From assembly GCF_003051055.1 (NCBI RefSeq), contig NZ_QAON01000009.1, positions 1 through 64,000 on the forward strand: a stretch of DNA of 64,000 bases, given 5' to 3'. The notes beneath the pieces are model-generated. The model saw only the letters and a program-made list of their open reading frames with translations, made no database searches and was not told the origin of the DNA. Source of the DNA: Agitococcus lubricus. GTDB lineage: Bacteria; Pseudomonadota; Gammaproteobacteria; Pseudomonadales; Moraxellaceae. Below, piece after piece: positions 33,787 to 42,973 of the stretch; the stretch's first letter is position 1, and the number at the start of each line of letters is the position of its first letter. The position numbers and the translations under genes are program-made.

Positions 33787-34719
33787 TTACGAGAACGTAC
33801 TGGGTAAATCTTGTTCCCACGGTGGATTACTACCTAAGGACTGACATAAATGGTCAATCACTAAACGTACTTTTTTAGAAACATAACGCGTCGGTGGATA
33901 CACAGCATAAATAGGGATAGGGCTAAGTTCCATTTGTGGCATGGCATCAATCAATTGGCCAGTCCTCAATGCTTCAGCAACAATAAACAACGGCATGACG
34001 GCCAAACCCAAACCTGCAATCGCTGCATCTCGACTCATTTCACCATTATTTGCGGTGAATCGACTATGAATTTGAACGCGATTTTGTTCACCTTGCGGTA
34101 AAAAGCCCCACAACTGGCTATTAGCAATATTGCTATACCCGATGTACTCATGAGCAAACAAATCATCAAATAAACGGCTGATATCACGCTTGGCGGCATA
34201 CTCGGGACTACAAACCACAACCCGCTTGCAATCCCCCAATTTACGGGCTTTGAGTGATAAACCAGGGTCGGCACTGATGCGAATGGCTAAATCATAGCGT
34301 TCTTGAATAATGTCCTCTACTTTATCGTCCAAATGAATCGCAACGTCTAAGCGAGGGTGTTTAGCGATAAATGGAAACAATAATTTACCTAAATACATGG
34401 TGCCAAACGTGACAGGAGCGGCGATACGAATGGAGCCACATAAATTTTCGTTGCGTTCGGTGATTTCTTCGGCGGCGGCCTCTAGTTCTTGCAAAATTGC
34501 CGATGCGCGTGTATGGAAGGCTTGACCATGTACCGTCGTACTAATGCCGCGTGTTGACCGATGTAGCAGTGCAACGCCGAGCATTTCTTCGAGTCGTTTT
34601 AGGCGTTTACTGACAATAGATTTAGATAAACCCAAGCGTTCAGCCGCTTGTGTGAGGCTGCCACAATCGACAATCGCCAAAAAAGTAGCGATGTCGTGAA
34701 GATTAAAGGTGCTGCTCAT
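33787..34719 (-). CDS. LysR family transcriptional regulator
   Basis: The 310-residue protein has an N-terminal winged helix-turn-helix (FLAIVDCGSLTQAAERLGLS, KSIVSKRLKRLEEMLGVALL) and the substrate-binding domain starting at GSIRIAAPVTFGTMYLGKLL. It belongs to the CrgA/DmlR-like branch. No divergent target gene adjoins it: upstream lies the rpoD terminator. The target and inducer are unknown. Confidence 0.92.
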   Translation of the reverse strand: MSSTFNLHDIATFLAIVDCGSLTQAAERLGLSKSIVSKRLKRLEEMLGVALLHRSTRGISTTVHGQAFHTRASAILQELEAAAEEITERNENLCGSIRIAAPVTFGTMYLGKLLFPFIAKHPRLDVAIHLDDKVEDIIQERYDLAIRISADPGLSLKARKLGDCKRVVVCSPEYAAKRDISRLFDDLFAHEYIGYSNIANSQLWGFLPQGEQNRVQIHSRFTANNGEMSRDAAIAGLGLAVMPLFIVAEALRTGQLIDAMPQMELSPIPIYAVYPPTRYVSKKVRLVIDHLCQSLGSNPPWEQDLPSTFS

Positions 34720-34734
34720 AAGAAAATTCTAAAA

Positions 34735-34774
34735 TTAAAAAGCCTCTTTACGTTAGCCTAACGCAAAGAGGCTT
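34735..34774 (-). terminator. rho-independent terminator of rpoD
   Basis: On the minus strand AGCCTCTTTGCGTTAG pairs with CTAACGTAAAGAGGCT (one mismatch), followed by TTTTTAATTTT. It lies 68 bases past the rpoD stop and just before the LysR gene start. Confidence 0.9.
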
Positions 34775-34801
34775 CTAGCAAAAGTCTTTTTAGACCTCAG
34801 A

Positions 34802-34841
34802 CTTCGCGGCGCTCAGCTGGGCTAGCTGAGCGGAGTCGAAG
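34802..34841. repeat. extragenic palindrome at the end of rpoD
   Basis: CTTCG-CGGCGCTCAGCT and AGCTGAGCGGAGTCGAAG form an imperfect inverted repeat with the loop GGGCT. It begins directly after the rpoD stop codon. It shares TTCG...GCTCAG with the palindrome at 6870-6900. Confidence 0.7.
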
Positions 34842-36740
34842 CTACTCATTATCCAAGAACGAACGCAAATGTTCGGAACGAGAAGGATGACGTAATTTGC
34901 GTAAGGCTTTCGCTTCAATTTGACGAATGCGCTCACGCGTGACATCAAACTGTTTGCCCACTTCCTCTAAGGTGTGGTCGGTATTCATATCAATACCAAA
35001 ACGCATTCTTAAGACTTTGGCTTCACGAGGGGTTAAGTTAGCCAAGACTTCACGAGTGGCTTCACGCAAACCTTCGGCCGTTGCCGCATCAACAGGCGAG
35101 GTCATGGTGGTGTCTTCAATAAAGTCACCTAAATGCGAATCTTCATCATCACCAATCGGGGTTTCCATCGAGATAGGTTCTTTGGCGATTTTTAAGACCT
35201 TACGCACTTTATCTTCGGGCATGTCTAAACGCTCGCCCAACTCTTCGGGAGACGGTTCACGCCCCATTTCTTGCAACATTTGCCGAGAAACACGGTTAAT
35301 TTTATTAATCGTTTCAATCATGTGTACAGGAATACGGATAGTACGTGCTTGGTCAGCGATTGAGCGGGTAATGGCTTGACGAATCCACCACGTCGCATAA
35401 GTTGAGAACTTATAACCTCGACGATATTCGAACTTATCCACCGCTTTCATTAAGCCAATATTCCCTTCTTGGATTAAGTCCAAAAATTGTAAACCACGGT
35501 TGGTATACTTTTTGGCAATCGAAATTACCAAACGTAAGTTGGCCTCGACCATTTCTTTTTTGGCGCGCCGCGCTTTGGCTTCACCAATCGACATACGACG
35601 GTTAATGTCTTTGATTTCGGCAACATTCAGACTTAATTCGGCTTCGAGTGCAATTAATTTCTTCTGTGCACGAATAATGTCTTCGCGGTAAGTGCTTAAG
35701 CCTTGGCTCCAAGATTTATTGGTCGCGATTTGGCTATCCACCCAATTGAGATTGATTTCGTGGCCAGGAAACTCTTGGATAAACACTTTACGGTCCATTT
35801 TGGCACGGCGAATACAGAGCACCATAATTGCTTTTTCTTGCGCGCGTACAGCTTCTTGACCAGAGCGTAACTCTTGGCCAATTAAGTCAAATAAGCGGGG
35901 GGTCAACTTAAATAACATAAAGGTTTCGGCCAATTTGCCTAAAGCAGCTTGACCTTCGGCACTGTGACGGCCATGTTTTTCTAAAATCACACTGGTTTCG
36001 GCATGGCAGGCAGCCAGCTCAGTAAAACGTTGACGCGCGATTTCAGGGTCTGGGCCTGCTTCTACTTCGTCTTCATCGTCGCTGCTACCTTCACCTTCTT
36101 CGCTATCAAGGTCAATATCGGCAGCTTTGGCTTCTGTGCCGCCACCTAATAATTCTAATTCGGCTTCATCTTCAATGACTTCAGGAATTGTGTCATCTTC
36201 AATGTCTAAGTAACCGACTAAAATATCGGCTAAACGGCGTTCGCCTGTGGCTACGCGCTCATATTCGCTGAGGACGGTATTTACGGTACTTGGCCAGTGT
36301 GCCATTGCATTTAATACATCACGAATGCCTTCTTCAATGCGTTTGGCAATCGCAATTTCACCTTCGCGGGTTAATAACTCAACAGTACCCATTTCGCGCA
36401 TGTACATACGTACAGGGTCGGTGGTGCGGCCAGGTTCGGTTTCAACAGAGGTTAATACAGCAACGGCTTCTTCAGCAGCAACTTCGTCATCGCTGGCATC
36501 AGGCGTTTCTTCTAACAATAAATCATCGGCTTCGGGTGCGCGCTCATGCACAGGAATACCTAAATCATTGAGCATTTGAATAATATCTTCAATTTGCTCG
36601 GTTTCGGTGATAGATTCAGGTAAATGGTCATTCAGTTCGGCATAGGTTAAGTAGCCCTGTTCTTTACCACGGCTAATTAAGGCGGCAACCTGAGAGGTCG
36701 TTTGGGTTTCGTTTTCGTTAGTCATGCGCTCGTTGGTCAT
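34842..36740 (-). CDS. rpoD: RNA polymerase sigma factor RpoD (sigma-70)
   Basis: The 632-residue primary sigma factor directs RNA polymerase to housekeeping promoters. Region 1.1 is at the N-terminus ([20 protein letters not shown]), region 1.2 at [21 protein letters not shown] very acidic non-conserved region follows ([16 protein letters not shown]). Region 2 holds [20 protein letters not shown] and region 4 the [20 protein letters not shown] helix-turn-helix. The start at 36740 ([11 protein letters not shown]) is chosen because AGAGAG precedes it and the extra 51 codons upstream are unlike any RpoD. It is last in the rpsU-yqeY-dnaG-rpoD operon. Confidence 0.97.
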   Translation of the reverse strand: MTNERMTNENETQTTSQVAALISRGKEQGYLTYAELNDHLPESITETEQIEDIIQMLNDLGIPVHERAPEADDLLLEETPDASDDEVAAEEAVAVLTSVETEPGRTTDPVRMYMREMGTVELLTREGEIAIAKRIEEGIRDVLNAMAHWPSTVNTVLSEYERVATGERRLADILVGYLDIEDDTIPEVIEDEAELELLGGGTEAKAADIDLDSEEGEGSSDDEDEVEAGPDPEIARQRFTELAACHAETSVILEKHGRHSAEGQAALGKLAETFMLFKLTPRLFDLIGQELRSGQEAVRAQEKAIMVLCIRRAKMDRKVFIQEFPGHEINLNWVDSQIATNKSWSQGLSTYREDIIRAQKKLIALEAELSLNVAEIKDINRRMSIGEAKARRAKKEMVEANLRLVISIAKKYTNRGLQFLDLIQEGNIGLMKAVDKFEYRRGYKFSTYATWWIRQAITRSIADQARTIRIPVHMIETINKINRVSRQMLQEMGREPSPEELGERLDMPEDKVRKVLKIAKEPISMETPIGDDEDSHLGDFIEDTTMTSPVDAATAEGLREATREVLANLTPREAKVLRMRFGIDMNTDHTLEEVGKQFDVTRERIRQIEAKALRKLRHPSRSEHLRSFLDNE

Positions 36741-37001
36741 GCGAAGCTCTCTTTGGTCTAAGACTCTGGCGTGTGTTCTTGATGGAGAACACACCGTTGG
36801 TTTGTTGTGATACGCTGGTAAATAGATATTCACAAAACGCGCCAAAATGGCCAACACAACAACCCTGATTTTTTCACATAGCTCAGCCAACATGCTCAGA
36901 CTGGATAAATGCCAAGTCTAATGATGCAGGCAAGACTACTAGTATAGCATGGCTTGTCAAGAACGGTAAAAGACTTGCATTAAACGGCAGCATTTTTCTT
37001 G

Positions 37002-38810
37002 TTATTTTGCTTTGCCTAATGCCTGACGGGTAGTATGCAATAATTTTTTGAGTCGTACCTGACTCGCTAAATCGGTAGCTTGGGTGAGTTGTTGTTCAAT
37101 CGCCTGAATACTGAGCTGATTGATAATGTCATGTAATTCGGCTTCTACATTAAGTGCAGGAATAAAACTGGCATCTTCGGCTAAGGCCTTAAGATAAGCC
37201 CCGTCATGTGTGCCTGCCCATGCACCTAAAAGAGCGATACTGGTGCAGTGGGGGTGTTGTTGACAAAAATGTGCGACGTCTAAAAATAATTGGCTATTGG
37301 CAGGGAGTTGTTGGCGCAGGGTGTCTAAATCCAGTGCCAGTGCAGCGTCTGATTTTTGTAATAATAATTGTGTGGCTTTATCGCTTAGGCTCGACCGTCC
37401 TGCGACAGTGGGGGCTTGTGTTGCCAAACTGAGTGTGGGGCGACGAGGATGCAAACGAGGAGTGACGACTTCTTCGTTAAATCCTATCCCGACATCCAGT
37501 ACAGGGCTGTGTGTGAGTACAGTGGGCGCAGCGCCTTTGAGTGCGGATTCGTCTAGCCCTGTGAGTTGACTCAGACGTTGCCATAATAGTTGTCTATACA
37601 CGCCAACAGGTACTTTTTCGATGAGAGGTTTGGCTAAACTGGCAAGTTTACTTTTACCTTCTAAAGAACTTAAATTGAGTGGCTCGCACAAGTGGTTAAA
37701 TAAAAAATCGGCTAGGGGCAGGCTTTGCGTTACATAATGCTCAAAGTTAGCCAGTCCTTGTGCTTGCATAAAAGAATCAGGGTCATGTTCGTCAGGTAAA
37801 AATAAAAAACTCGCACTGACGCCTTCTTTGAGGGCAGGCAGTGAGGACTCCAGCGCACGCCACGCCGCTTTGCGCCCTGCGTTATCGCCATCAAAACAAA
37901 AAACTAAGTCAGGAACGGTACGAAATATTTTATCAATGTGTGTGGTACTGGTGGCTGTCCCTAAGGTAGCGACGGCAATAGGCAAGCCTGCTTGATGAAC
38001 AGCAATCACATCCATGTAGCCTTCGACCACCATCACTTGCTGTCGGTTTTGTTTGGCTTGTTTGTATTCGTATAGGCCATATAGCTCTTCGCCCTTATGA
38101 AAGACAGGCGATTCGGGTGAGTTAAGATATTTGGGTTTACTGTCATCCAAGACCCGTCCACCAAAGGCAATCACCCGACCACGCACATCACGAATCGGAA
38201 AAATAATACGGTCACGTAGCGCGTCGTAATACGAATTGCGCTCTGGCTTATGTACTATTAGGCCAACATCGACTAACAACTGCTGTTTTTCGGGGCTGTC
38301 GGCTAAGGCATTAAATAAATTGTCCCAGCCTGCGGGGGCATAGCCTAAACGCCATGCTTTTGCGGTCTGTCCTGTGATGCCTCGACCTTGTAAATAACTG
38401 ATGGCTTTTTCGCGTTGTGGTGAGTTACTTAATTGTTGCTCGTAAAACTGAGCGGCAGCTTCGAGAATGTCATACAAAGGCTGGCGTGAAATGTGTTCTT
38501 GTTGTTGGCTGGTTTCGGGTAAACTCAGACCAACTTTATGTGCCAGATATTCTAGACCGTCAATAAACTCGCGGCGTTCGTATTGCATAACAAAGCTGAG
38601 GGCATTACCTGAAGCCCCGCAGCCAAAACAATGATAAAACTGCTTATCACGGTTGACACTAAAAGACGGTGTTTTTTCGTGATGAAAAGGGCAGCAAGCA
38701 GAATAATTTTTGCCTGTTTTTTTGAGTTTTACCTGTGCACTGATGACGTCTACGATATCTGTGCGACGTAATACTTCATCAATAAAATTTTGTGGAATAC
38801 GACCAGCCAT
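37002..38810 (-). CDS. dnaG: DNA primase DnaG
   Basis: The 602-residue primase makes RNA primers at the replication fork. The zinc-binding CPFHHEKTPSFSVN and CFGCG lie near residues 35-65. The catalytic core has RDRIIFPIRDVRGRVIAFGG and the TOPRIM EGYMDVIAVHQ and FCFDGDNAGRKAAWRALE. The C-terminal helicase-binding domain is Gln/Leu-rich. The frame is open another 30 codons, but those lie in a MITE-like element, so the ATG at 38810 (MAGRIPQNFIDEVLRRTD) is the start. It lacks a clear Shine-Dalgarno. Classic macromolecular-synthesis operon position. Confidence 0.96.
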   Translation of the reverse strand: MAGRIPQNFIDEVLRRTDIVDVISAQVKLKKTGKNYSACCPFHHEKTPSFSVNRDKQFYHCFGCGASGNALSFVMQYERREFIDGLEYLAHKVGLSLPETSQQQEHISRQPLYDILEAAAQFYEQQLSNSPQREKAISYLQGRGITGQTAKAWRLGYAPAGWDNLFNALADSPEKQQLLVDVGLIVHKPERNSYYDALRDRIIFPIRDVRGRVIAFGGRVLDDSKPKYLNSPESPVFHKGEELYGLYEYKQAKQNRQQVMVVEGYMDVIAVHQAGLPIAVATLGTATSTTHIDKIFRTVPDLVFCFDGDNAGRKAAWRALESSLPALKEGVSASFLFLPDEHDPDSFMQAQGLANFEHYVTQSLPLADFLFNHLCEPLNLSSLEGKSKLASLAKPLIEKVPVGVYRQLLWQRLSQLTGLDESALKGAAPTVLTHSPVLDVGIGFNEEVVTPRLHPRRPTLSLATQAPTVAGRSSLSDKATQLLLQKSDAALALDLDTLRQQLPANSQLFLDVAHFCQQHPHCTSIALLGAWAGTHDGAYLKALAEDASFIPALNVEAELHDIINQLSIQAIEQQLTQATDLASQVRLKKLLHTTRQALGKAK

Positions 38811-38833
38811 AAATGCGATGTCAGTAAAAGAGG

Positions 38834-38932
38834 AGGACTTACACCTTGCACCCAAATGCGTGCGTTGTATAAACATAAAGGCATAGGATATGCCTTTCAT
38901 GTGACTAAATAAACGATAACTGCGTAAGTCCT
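38834..38932. mobile_element. MITE-like element, family B, inside the rpsU-rpoD operon (99 bp)
   Basis: The ends AGGACTTACAC and GCGTAAGTCCT are terminal inverted repeats with one mismatch. On the minus strand the element reads AGGACTTACGCAGTTATCG, like the copy at 14122-14220. It fills most of the gap between yqeY and dnaG, ending 24 bases before the dnaG start codon. Confidence 0.75.
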
Positions 38933-38986
38933 AAGAAAACCCTGCCCCTTGAGTGTCAAGGGCTTAGAGTGAAGGCTAGCACAAAA

Positions 38987-39430
38987 TTAGCCAAGTTGGG
39001 CTTTCACTAATTTAGAGACTTCTGCACCGTCGGCGCGGCCAGCAATTTGTGGGCGCAAAATAGCCATCACTTTACCCATATCGCGTGCACTGGTTGCGCC
39101 AACTTCGGTCACGGCAGCTTGAATCAATGCTTCAATTTCTGCTGTAGAAAACGGGGTAGGTAAAAAGACTTCTAAGACCGCAATTTCGGCTTTTTCTTGG
39201 GCGGCTAAATCATCTCGATTGGCAGCCGTGTAAGCAGACACCGATTCGCGGCGTTGTTTAATCAATTTTTCGAGTACGGCTAAAGAACGCGCTTCGTCTA
39301 ATTCAATCCGCTCGTCCACTTCAATTTGTTTGAAGGCGGCTAATGCCATACGAATCACGCCCAAACGCGCACTGTCTTTAGCGCGCATGGCTTCTTTCAT
39401 AGCGTCTGTTAATTGCGTTTTTAAGCTCAT
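38987..39430 (-). CDS. GatB/YqeY domain-containing protein
   Basis: The 147-residue protein begins MSLKTQLTDAMKEAMRAKDS and contains LGVIRMALAAFKQIEVDERI and, near the end, SARDMGKVMAILRPQIAGRA. This YqeY domain is shared with the tail of GatB amidotransferase and is thought to bind tRNA; stand-alone function is unproven. AAGGA lies before the ATG at 39430; the frame extends 11 codons further. It is the second gene of the rpsU-dnaG-rpoD operon, its usual place. Confidence 0.93.
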   Translation of the reverse strand: MSLKTQLTDAMKEAMRAKDSARLGVIRMALAAFKQIEVDERIELDEARSLAVLEKLIKQRRESVSAYTAANRDDLAAQEKAEIAVLEVFLPTPFSTAEIEALIQAAVTEVGATSARDMGKVMAILRPQIAGRADGAEVSKLVKAQLG

Positions 39431-39462
39431 TATTATGTTCCTTGTACTTTTCTGAATGGGCA

Positions 39463-39497
39463 TAAAAAATAAACGCCTTAAAAAAGGCGTTTATTTT
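39463..39497 (-). terminator. rho-independent (leaky) terminator between rpsU and yqeY
   Basis: AAATAAACGCCTT pairs with AAGGCGTTTATTT, followed on the minus strand by TTTTTTATG. It lies 57 bases past the rpsU stop, in the position of the partial terminator known in E. coli that gives more S21 than DnaG. Confidence 0.85.
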
Positions 39498-39553
39498 ACA
39501 CTGAACGCTAGTCGCGCCGTGTCGCACTTAGCCCAAATGGCTGAAGTGTTAAA

Positions 39554-39769
39554 TTAGTACATGCGAGTCGTTTTGACGGATTCACGTGCCAATTTTTTTG
39601 CATAGCGTTTAACAGCAGCCGCTTTTTTACGCTTACGCTCTTGAGTTGGCTTCTCATAAAAATCGCGCTTACGCACATCGGCTAAAACACCGGCTTTTTC
39701 GCAGGAACGTTTGAAACGACGTAATGCTACGTCAAATGGCTCGCCTTCTTTTACTTTCACTTGGGGCAT
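39554..39769 (-). CDS. rpsU: 30S ribosomal protein S21
   Basis: The 71-residue very basic protein [20 protein letters not shown], with [20 protein letters not shown] and a Lys/Arg-rich tail, is S21. It sits at the 30S platform near the anti-Shine-Dalgarno of 16S rRNA and helps initiation. AAAGGTG precedes the ATG. It is first in the operon with yqeY, dnaG and rpoD, divergent from tsaD with 255 bases between. Confidence 0.97.
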   Translation of the reverse strand: MPQVKVKEGEPFDVALRRFKRSCEKAGVLADVRKRDFYEKPTQERKRKKAAAVKRYAKKLARESVKTTRMY

Positions 39770-40024
39770 GAATCATCACCTTTAATCTATAAACAACCGC
39801 CCCAATGGGCAGATACCTTGTTGGCTTAGTTATGTCTGTGTGTAGTGGCGATATAAAAAAGCCTACAACAAACACATAGACAGTTTAAGTCAAGGCATAA
39901 TAACGCCTGTTTCTTAAACAGAGACTAAGCCCTGAATACAATGAGGCGGCAATTCTACGCAAAGATGGCCTTAACAGCAAGCAGCGCGTACAATTAAGAC
40001 TCATTTTTTGTCATTGAGTGCGAA

Positions 40025-41059
40025 ATGATGCGCGTCTTGGGTTTAGAAACCTCGTGTGATGAAACAGGGGTAGCAGTTTATGATAGTGAATTAGGCTTGT
40101 TGGCACATCGTTTATATAGTCAAGTCGATTTACATGCCGATTATGGGGGGGTCGTGCCCGAATTAGCCTCGCGTGACCATGTGCGTAAACTGATTCCATT
40201 GATTAAAGAAGTTTTAGCGGCAGCCCATACTCAACCACAGGAGATAGATGCCATTGCCTATACCTCAGGGCCAGGTTTGGCAGGGGCGTTAATGGTAGGT
40301 GCAATTACTGGCCGTAGTTTGGCTTATGCGTGGGGTGTACCTGCGATGGGTGTGCATCACATGGAAGGGCATTTATTAGCCCCGTTATTAGAGTCTGAAA
40401 AGCCAGATTTTCCTTTTGTCGCCTTATTAGTATCGGGTGGGCATAGTCAGTTATTACGTGTAGACGGTATTGGGTGTTATCAGCTCTTGGGTGAGTCCAT
40501 AGACGATGCGGCAGGCGAGGCCTTTGATAAAGTCGCTAAAATGTTGCATTTAGATTACCCTGGTGGCCCGCAAGTGGCGAAATTAGCGCTTCAAGGTAAT
40601 GCCAATGCCTTTGCATTTCCCCGTCCGATGTTAGACAGACCTGGTTTAGATTTTTCGTTTAGTGGCTTAAAAACGGCTGTGTTAACGGCCTATCAACAAA
40701 CGCCAGATTATGATAATAAAAAGGCCGACATTGCTGCCAGTTTTGAAGCGGCTATTGTCGATACCTTAGTGCGTAAATGTGAGCGTGCCCTCAAACAAAC
40801 GGGCTTAAAACGTTTGGTGATGGCAGGCGGAGTGAGTGCCAATTTACGGTTAAGGACGCAATTAAAAGACTTAGCACAGCGCAAACGCTGGCAAGTATTT
40901 TATCCTTCCCCCGCATTTTGTACCGATAATGGCGCAATGATTGCTTATGCGGGTTGTCAGCGTTTATTGGTTGGCCAACAAGAAAATTTAGCCGTGACGG
41001 TCAAGCCGCGTTGGCCAATGACGAGTTTAGCCCCCGTCAATAGCCTCAATAATCTCTAA
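40025..41059 (+). CDS. tsaD: tRNA N6-adenosine threonylcarbamoyltransferase TsaD
   Basis: The 344-residue enzyme transfers threonylcarbamoyl to A37 of ANN-reading tRNAs, with TsaB, TsaC and TsaE. Signatures are [19 protein letters not shown], the metal-binding [40 protein letters not shown] and [10 protein letters not shown]. Length is normal. Two tandem ATGs start the frame (40025 and 40028); either may be used. It is divergent from rpsU, as in many gammaproteobacteria, and followed by a lipoprotein gene 23 bases downstream. Confidence 0.97.
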   Translation: MMRVLGLETSCDETGVAVYDSELGLLAHRLYSQVDLHADYGGVVPELASRDHVRKLIPLIKEVLAAAHTQPQEIDAIAYTSGPGLAGALMVGAITGRSLAYAWGVPAMGVHHMEGHLLAPLLESEKPDFPFVALLVSGGHSQLLRVDGIGCYQLLGESIDDAAGEAFDKVAKMLHLDYPGGPQVAKLALQGNANAFAFPRPMLDRPGLDFSFSGLKTAVLTAYQQTPDYDNKKADIAASFEAAIVDTLVRKCERALKQTGLKRLVMAGGVSANLRLRTQLKDLAQRKRWQVFYPSPAFCTDNGAMIAYAGCQRLLVGQQENLAVTVKPRWPMTSLAPVNSLNNL

Positions 41060-41082
41060 AGATAATGCGTAAAGGAGTTGAT

Positions 41083-41598
41083 ATGAAAAAGGCAAGTATT
41101 GCCCTGATAGTGATGGCGTGTATTGGCGCATGCAGTAGTCAGCCGCAACGGACAATTAGTTTGCCCAAAGTGACGGACAAAGCCATGGTGAAAGACCGTA
41201 CGATTGCATTAGCGGGCAATCAGGTGAGTGTATATGGCGATATGCCCGACAACTTTGACAACACCTATTGGCAGTTTATTCATGTTCAGGGACAGCGTTT
41301 AGCAACAGGCGATTTGGCGGCGGTATTACGCATCAAAACGGGTGATTTATATGGGACATCGGGCTGTAACGATTACACGGCGCGTTATCGCCGTGACGGT
41401 TTATGGTTGGCGGTCAGTGCCTTAAAAATGGGTAATCAGCCGTGCGATTCCTTAGTGAGCCAAGACCAGTTAGTGTACAAAGCCCTATCACAGGTGCGCA
41501 GTGTACGCTTATTACAAAGTAATGATAATTTAGTGTTGCTGGATGCCAAAGGCAGCGTTATTGCCGAGTTAAAGGCACTCAAGCTCCCTACGTCCTAA
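41083..41598 (+). CDS. META domain-containing lipoprotein
   Basis: The 171-residue protein starts MKKASIALIVMACIGACSSQ, a lipoprotein signal with lipobox IGAC. A META/HslJ-like domain follows: NTYWQFIHVQGQRL, LYGTSGCNDYTARYRRDG, LKMGNQPCDSLVSQDQLVYK and a C-terminal LVLLDAKGSVIAEL. It would be anchored in the outer membrane or periplasm; HslJ-like proteins relate to heat and novobiocin tolerance. AAGGAG lies 5 bases before the ATG. It follows tsaD closely and may share its transcript. Confidence 0.82.
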   Translation: MKKASIALIVMACIGACSSQPQRTISLPKVTDKAMVKDRTIALAGNQVSVYGDMPDNFDNTYWQFIHVQGQRLATGDLAAVLRIKTGDLYGTSGCNDYTARYRRDGLWLAVSALKMGNQPCDSLVSQDQLVYKALSQVRSVRLLQSNDNLVLLDAKGSVIAELKALKLPTS

Positions 41599-41766
41599 AT
41601 TTTGGGCTGGAGCGCTAAGGCTCTTTCCCTGTGGCTTGCGTTAAAAGTTGGCTCATTCTACGTAACAAAACTGGCCAATAGAATCACGATTCGCTGCGTT
41701 TGGAGCCTTGCTTGAGTCCATTTTTTCAGCAACGCGGCTCACACGCAAGACGTCAACAGACCCTAG
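41598..41766. mobile_element. MITE-like element, family A, adjacent to plsY
   Basis: Read on the minus strand it begins CTAGGGTCTGTTGACGTCTT and then has GCGTGTGAGCCGCG, CCAAACGCAG and GATTCTATTGGCCAGTTTTG, matching the element at 13191-13350 over about 105 bases. The far end is less clear. Its terminal repeat supplies the TAG stop of plsY. It is non-coding. Confidence 0.65.
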
Positions 41767-42365
41767 TCATCTGCGGATTTTTTGGTGAATTTACGTTCTT
41801 CGCCGTTTATTAAGGCCTGAATATTGGCTTTATGGCGGGCAATTAACAAAATACTCATCCCAACAATGCCCAGCATATAAGATGGGCATAAATACCATGC
41901 TAAAAAGGGCGCGGCACTAAAACTGAGGATAGAGCCTAAAGAGGAGATTCTGCTCAACGCAAACACGAGTAGCCAAATGGCAATCACCGCTAAGCCTAAT
42001 GGCCAGTGCAAGGCCAATAATACACCGAGTGCAGTGGCCACCCCTTTACCGCCTTCAAACTTAAAAAACACAGGATACAAATGCCCCAAAAAGGCAGCTA
42101 ATCCAATCGCACTGATTAAGTCAGGTCGTAATTGCCATGATTGCGCTAATAATACTAAAGGTACGCCTTTAAGCATATCGCCAGCTAACGTCAGTAGTGC
42201 AGCTTTTTTGCCGCCAATACGCATCACATTGGTGGCGCCAGGGTTTTGTGAGCCTTCGGTGCGTGGGTCGGCTAAACCCAATACGCGACATACGATGATT
42301 GCCGAACAAATAGAACCCAGTAAGTAAGCGGCGGCCAATAAAACTAAACTCAGCGTATCAGACAT
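41763..42365 (-). CDS. plsY: glycerol-3-phosphate acyltransferase PlsY
   Basis: The 200-residue inner-membrane enzyme acylates glycerol 3-phosphate from acyl phosphate. Five hydrophobic segments are visible. Motifs are LLGSICSAIIV, SQNPGATNVMRIGGKKAA (motif 1), FKFEGGKGVATALG (motif 2) and IARHKANIQAL (motif 3). The end of the frame is supplied by a MITE-like element. It is divergent from folB, a frequent arrangement next to tsaD. Confidence 0.95.
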   Translation of the reverse strand: MSDTLSLVLLAAAYLLGSICSAIIVCRVLGLADPRTEGSQNPGATNVMRIGGKKAALLTLAGDMLKGVPLVLLAQSWQLRPDLISAIGLAAFLGHLYPVFFKFEGGKGVATALGVLLALHWPLGLAVIAIWLLVFALSRISSLGSILSFSAAPFLAWYLCPSYMLGIVGMSILLIARHKANIQALINGEERKFTKKSADD

Positions 42366-42592
42366 AGGCGTGTCCTGTGTGGATGATAGTCAGTCATGAC
42401 GAAGGGCTATGTTGTGATGGTGATGGCGAACAGCCCCTATTATGCTAAATAGTCAGCTATAAACAACAATGCGCAGCGCAAATCACTATAAGCTGCGTAA
42501 GATTCGCGTACAAGATGAATCTTGTTCATGCCCTAATTGCAGCGAAGCAGTCTATAATAGCGGTCTTTAGTGACCGAACAGTGATAGCGAGC

Positions 42593-42970
42593 ATGGATAT
42601 TTTATATATTCGTAACTTAAAAGTTGAAACAATTGTGGGTATCTTTTCGTGGGAAAAACGTATCCGTCAGCCCATTCATTTAGATTTAGAGTTAGCGGTG
42701 GATATTCGACGTGCGGCACAAAGTGATGATATTCACTATGCTTTAGATTATAAAGAAGTCTCTAATCGCTTACGCGATTATATTAGTCAAAGCGAATGGC
42801 ACTTGGTAGAGACCTTAGCGGAGCGGGTCGCTGAATTGTTGATGACTGAATTTGGGGTGACGTGGCTAAGATTACGTTTGTCTAAGCCTGCTGCCTTGCC
42901 TGCGGCAGACAGTGTGGGGTTGTTGATTGAGCGAGGTGATAAACAAGCTAAGCCGTTATTTGCCGACTAG
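42593..42970 (+). CDS. folB: dihydroneopterin aldolase
   Basis: The 125-residue enzyme cleaves dihydroneopterin in folate synthesis. Typical parts are MDILYIRNLKVETIVGIFSW, EKRIRQPIHLDLEL, the catalytic-region ALDYKEVSNRLRDYI and HLVETLAERVAELLM. The ATG at 42593 is preferred over an upstream frame start because the family begins there. It is convergent with the corA-type gene; a pteridine-reductase-like SDR lies 1.1 kb away. Confidence 0.95.
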   Translation: MDILYIRNLKVETIVGIFSWEKRIRQPIHLDLELAVDIRRAAQSDDIHYALDYKEVSNRLRDYISQSEWHLVETLAERVAELLMTEFGVTWLRLRLSKPAALPAADSVGLLIERGDKQAKPLFAD

Positions 42971-42973
42971 TTT

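Noticed and set aside
36741-36893. 51-codon N-terminal extension of rpoD
   Set aside because: The extension is hydrophobic and unlike any RpoD, and a good ribosome site precedes the ATG at 36740.
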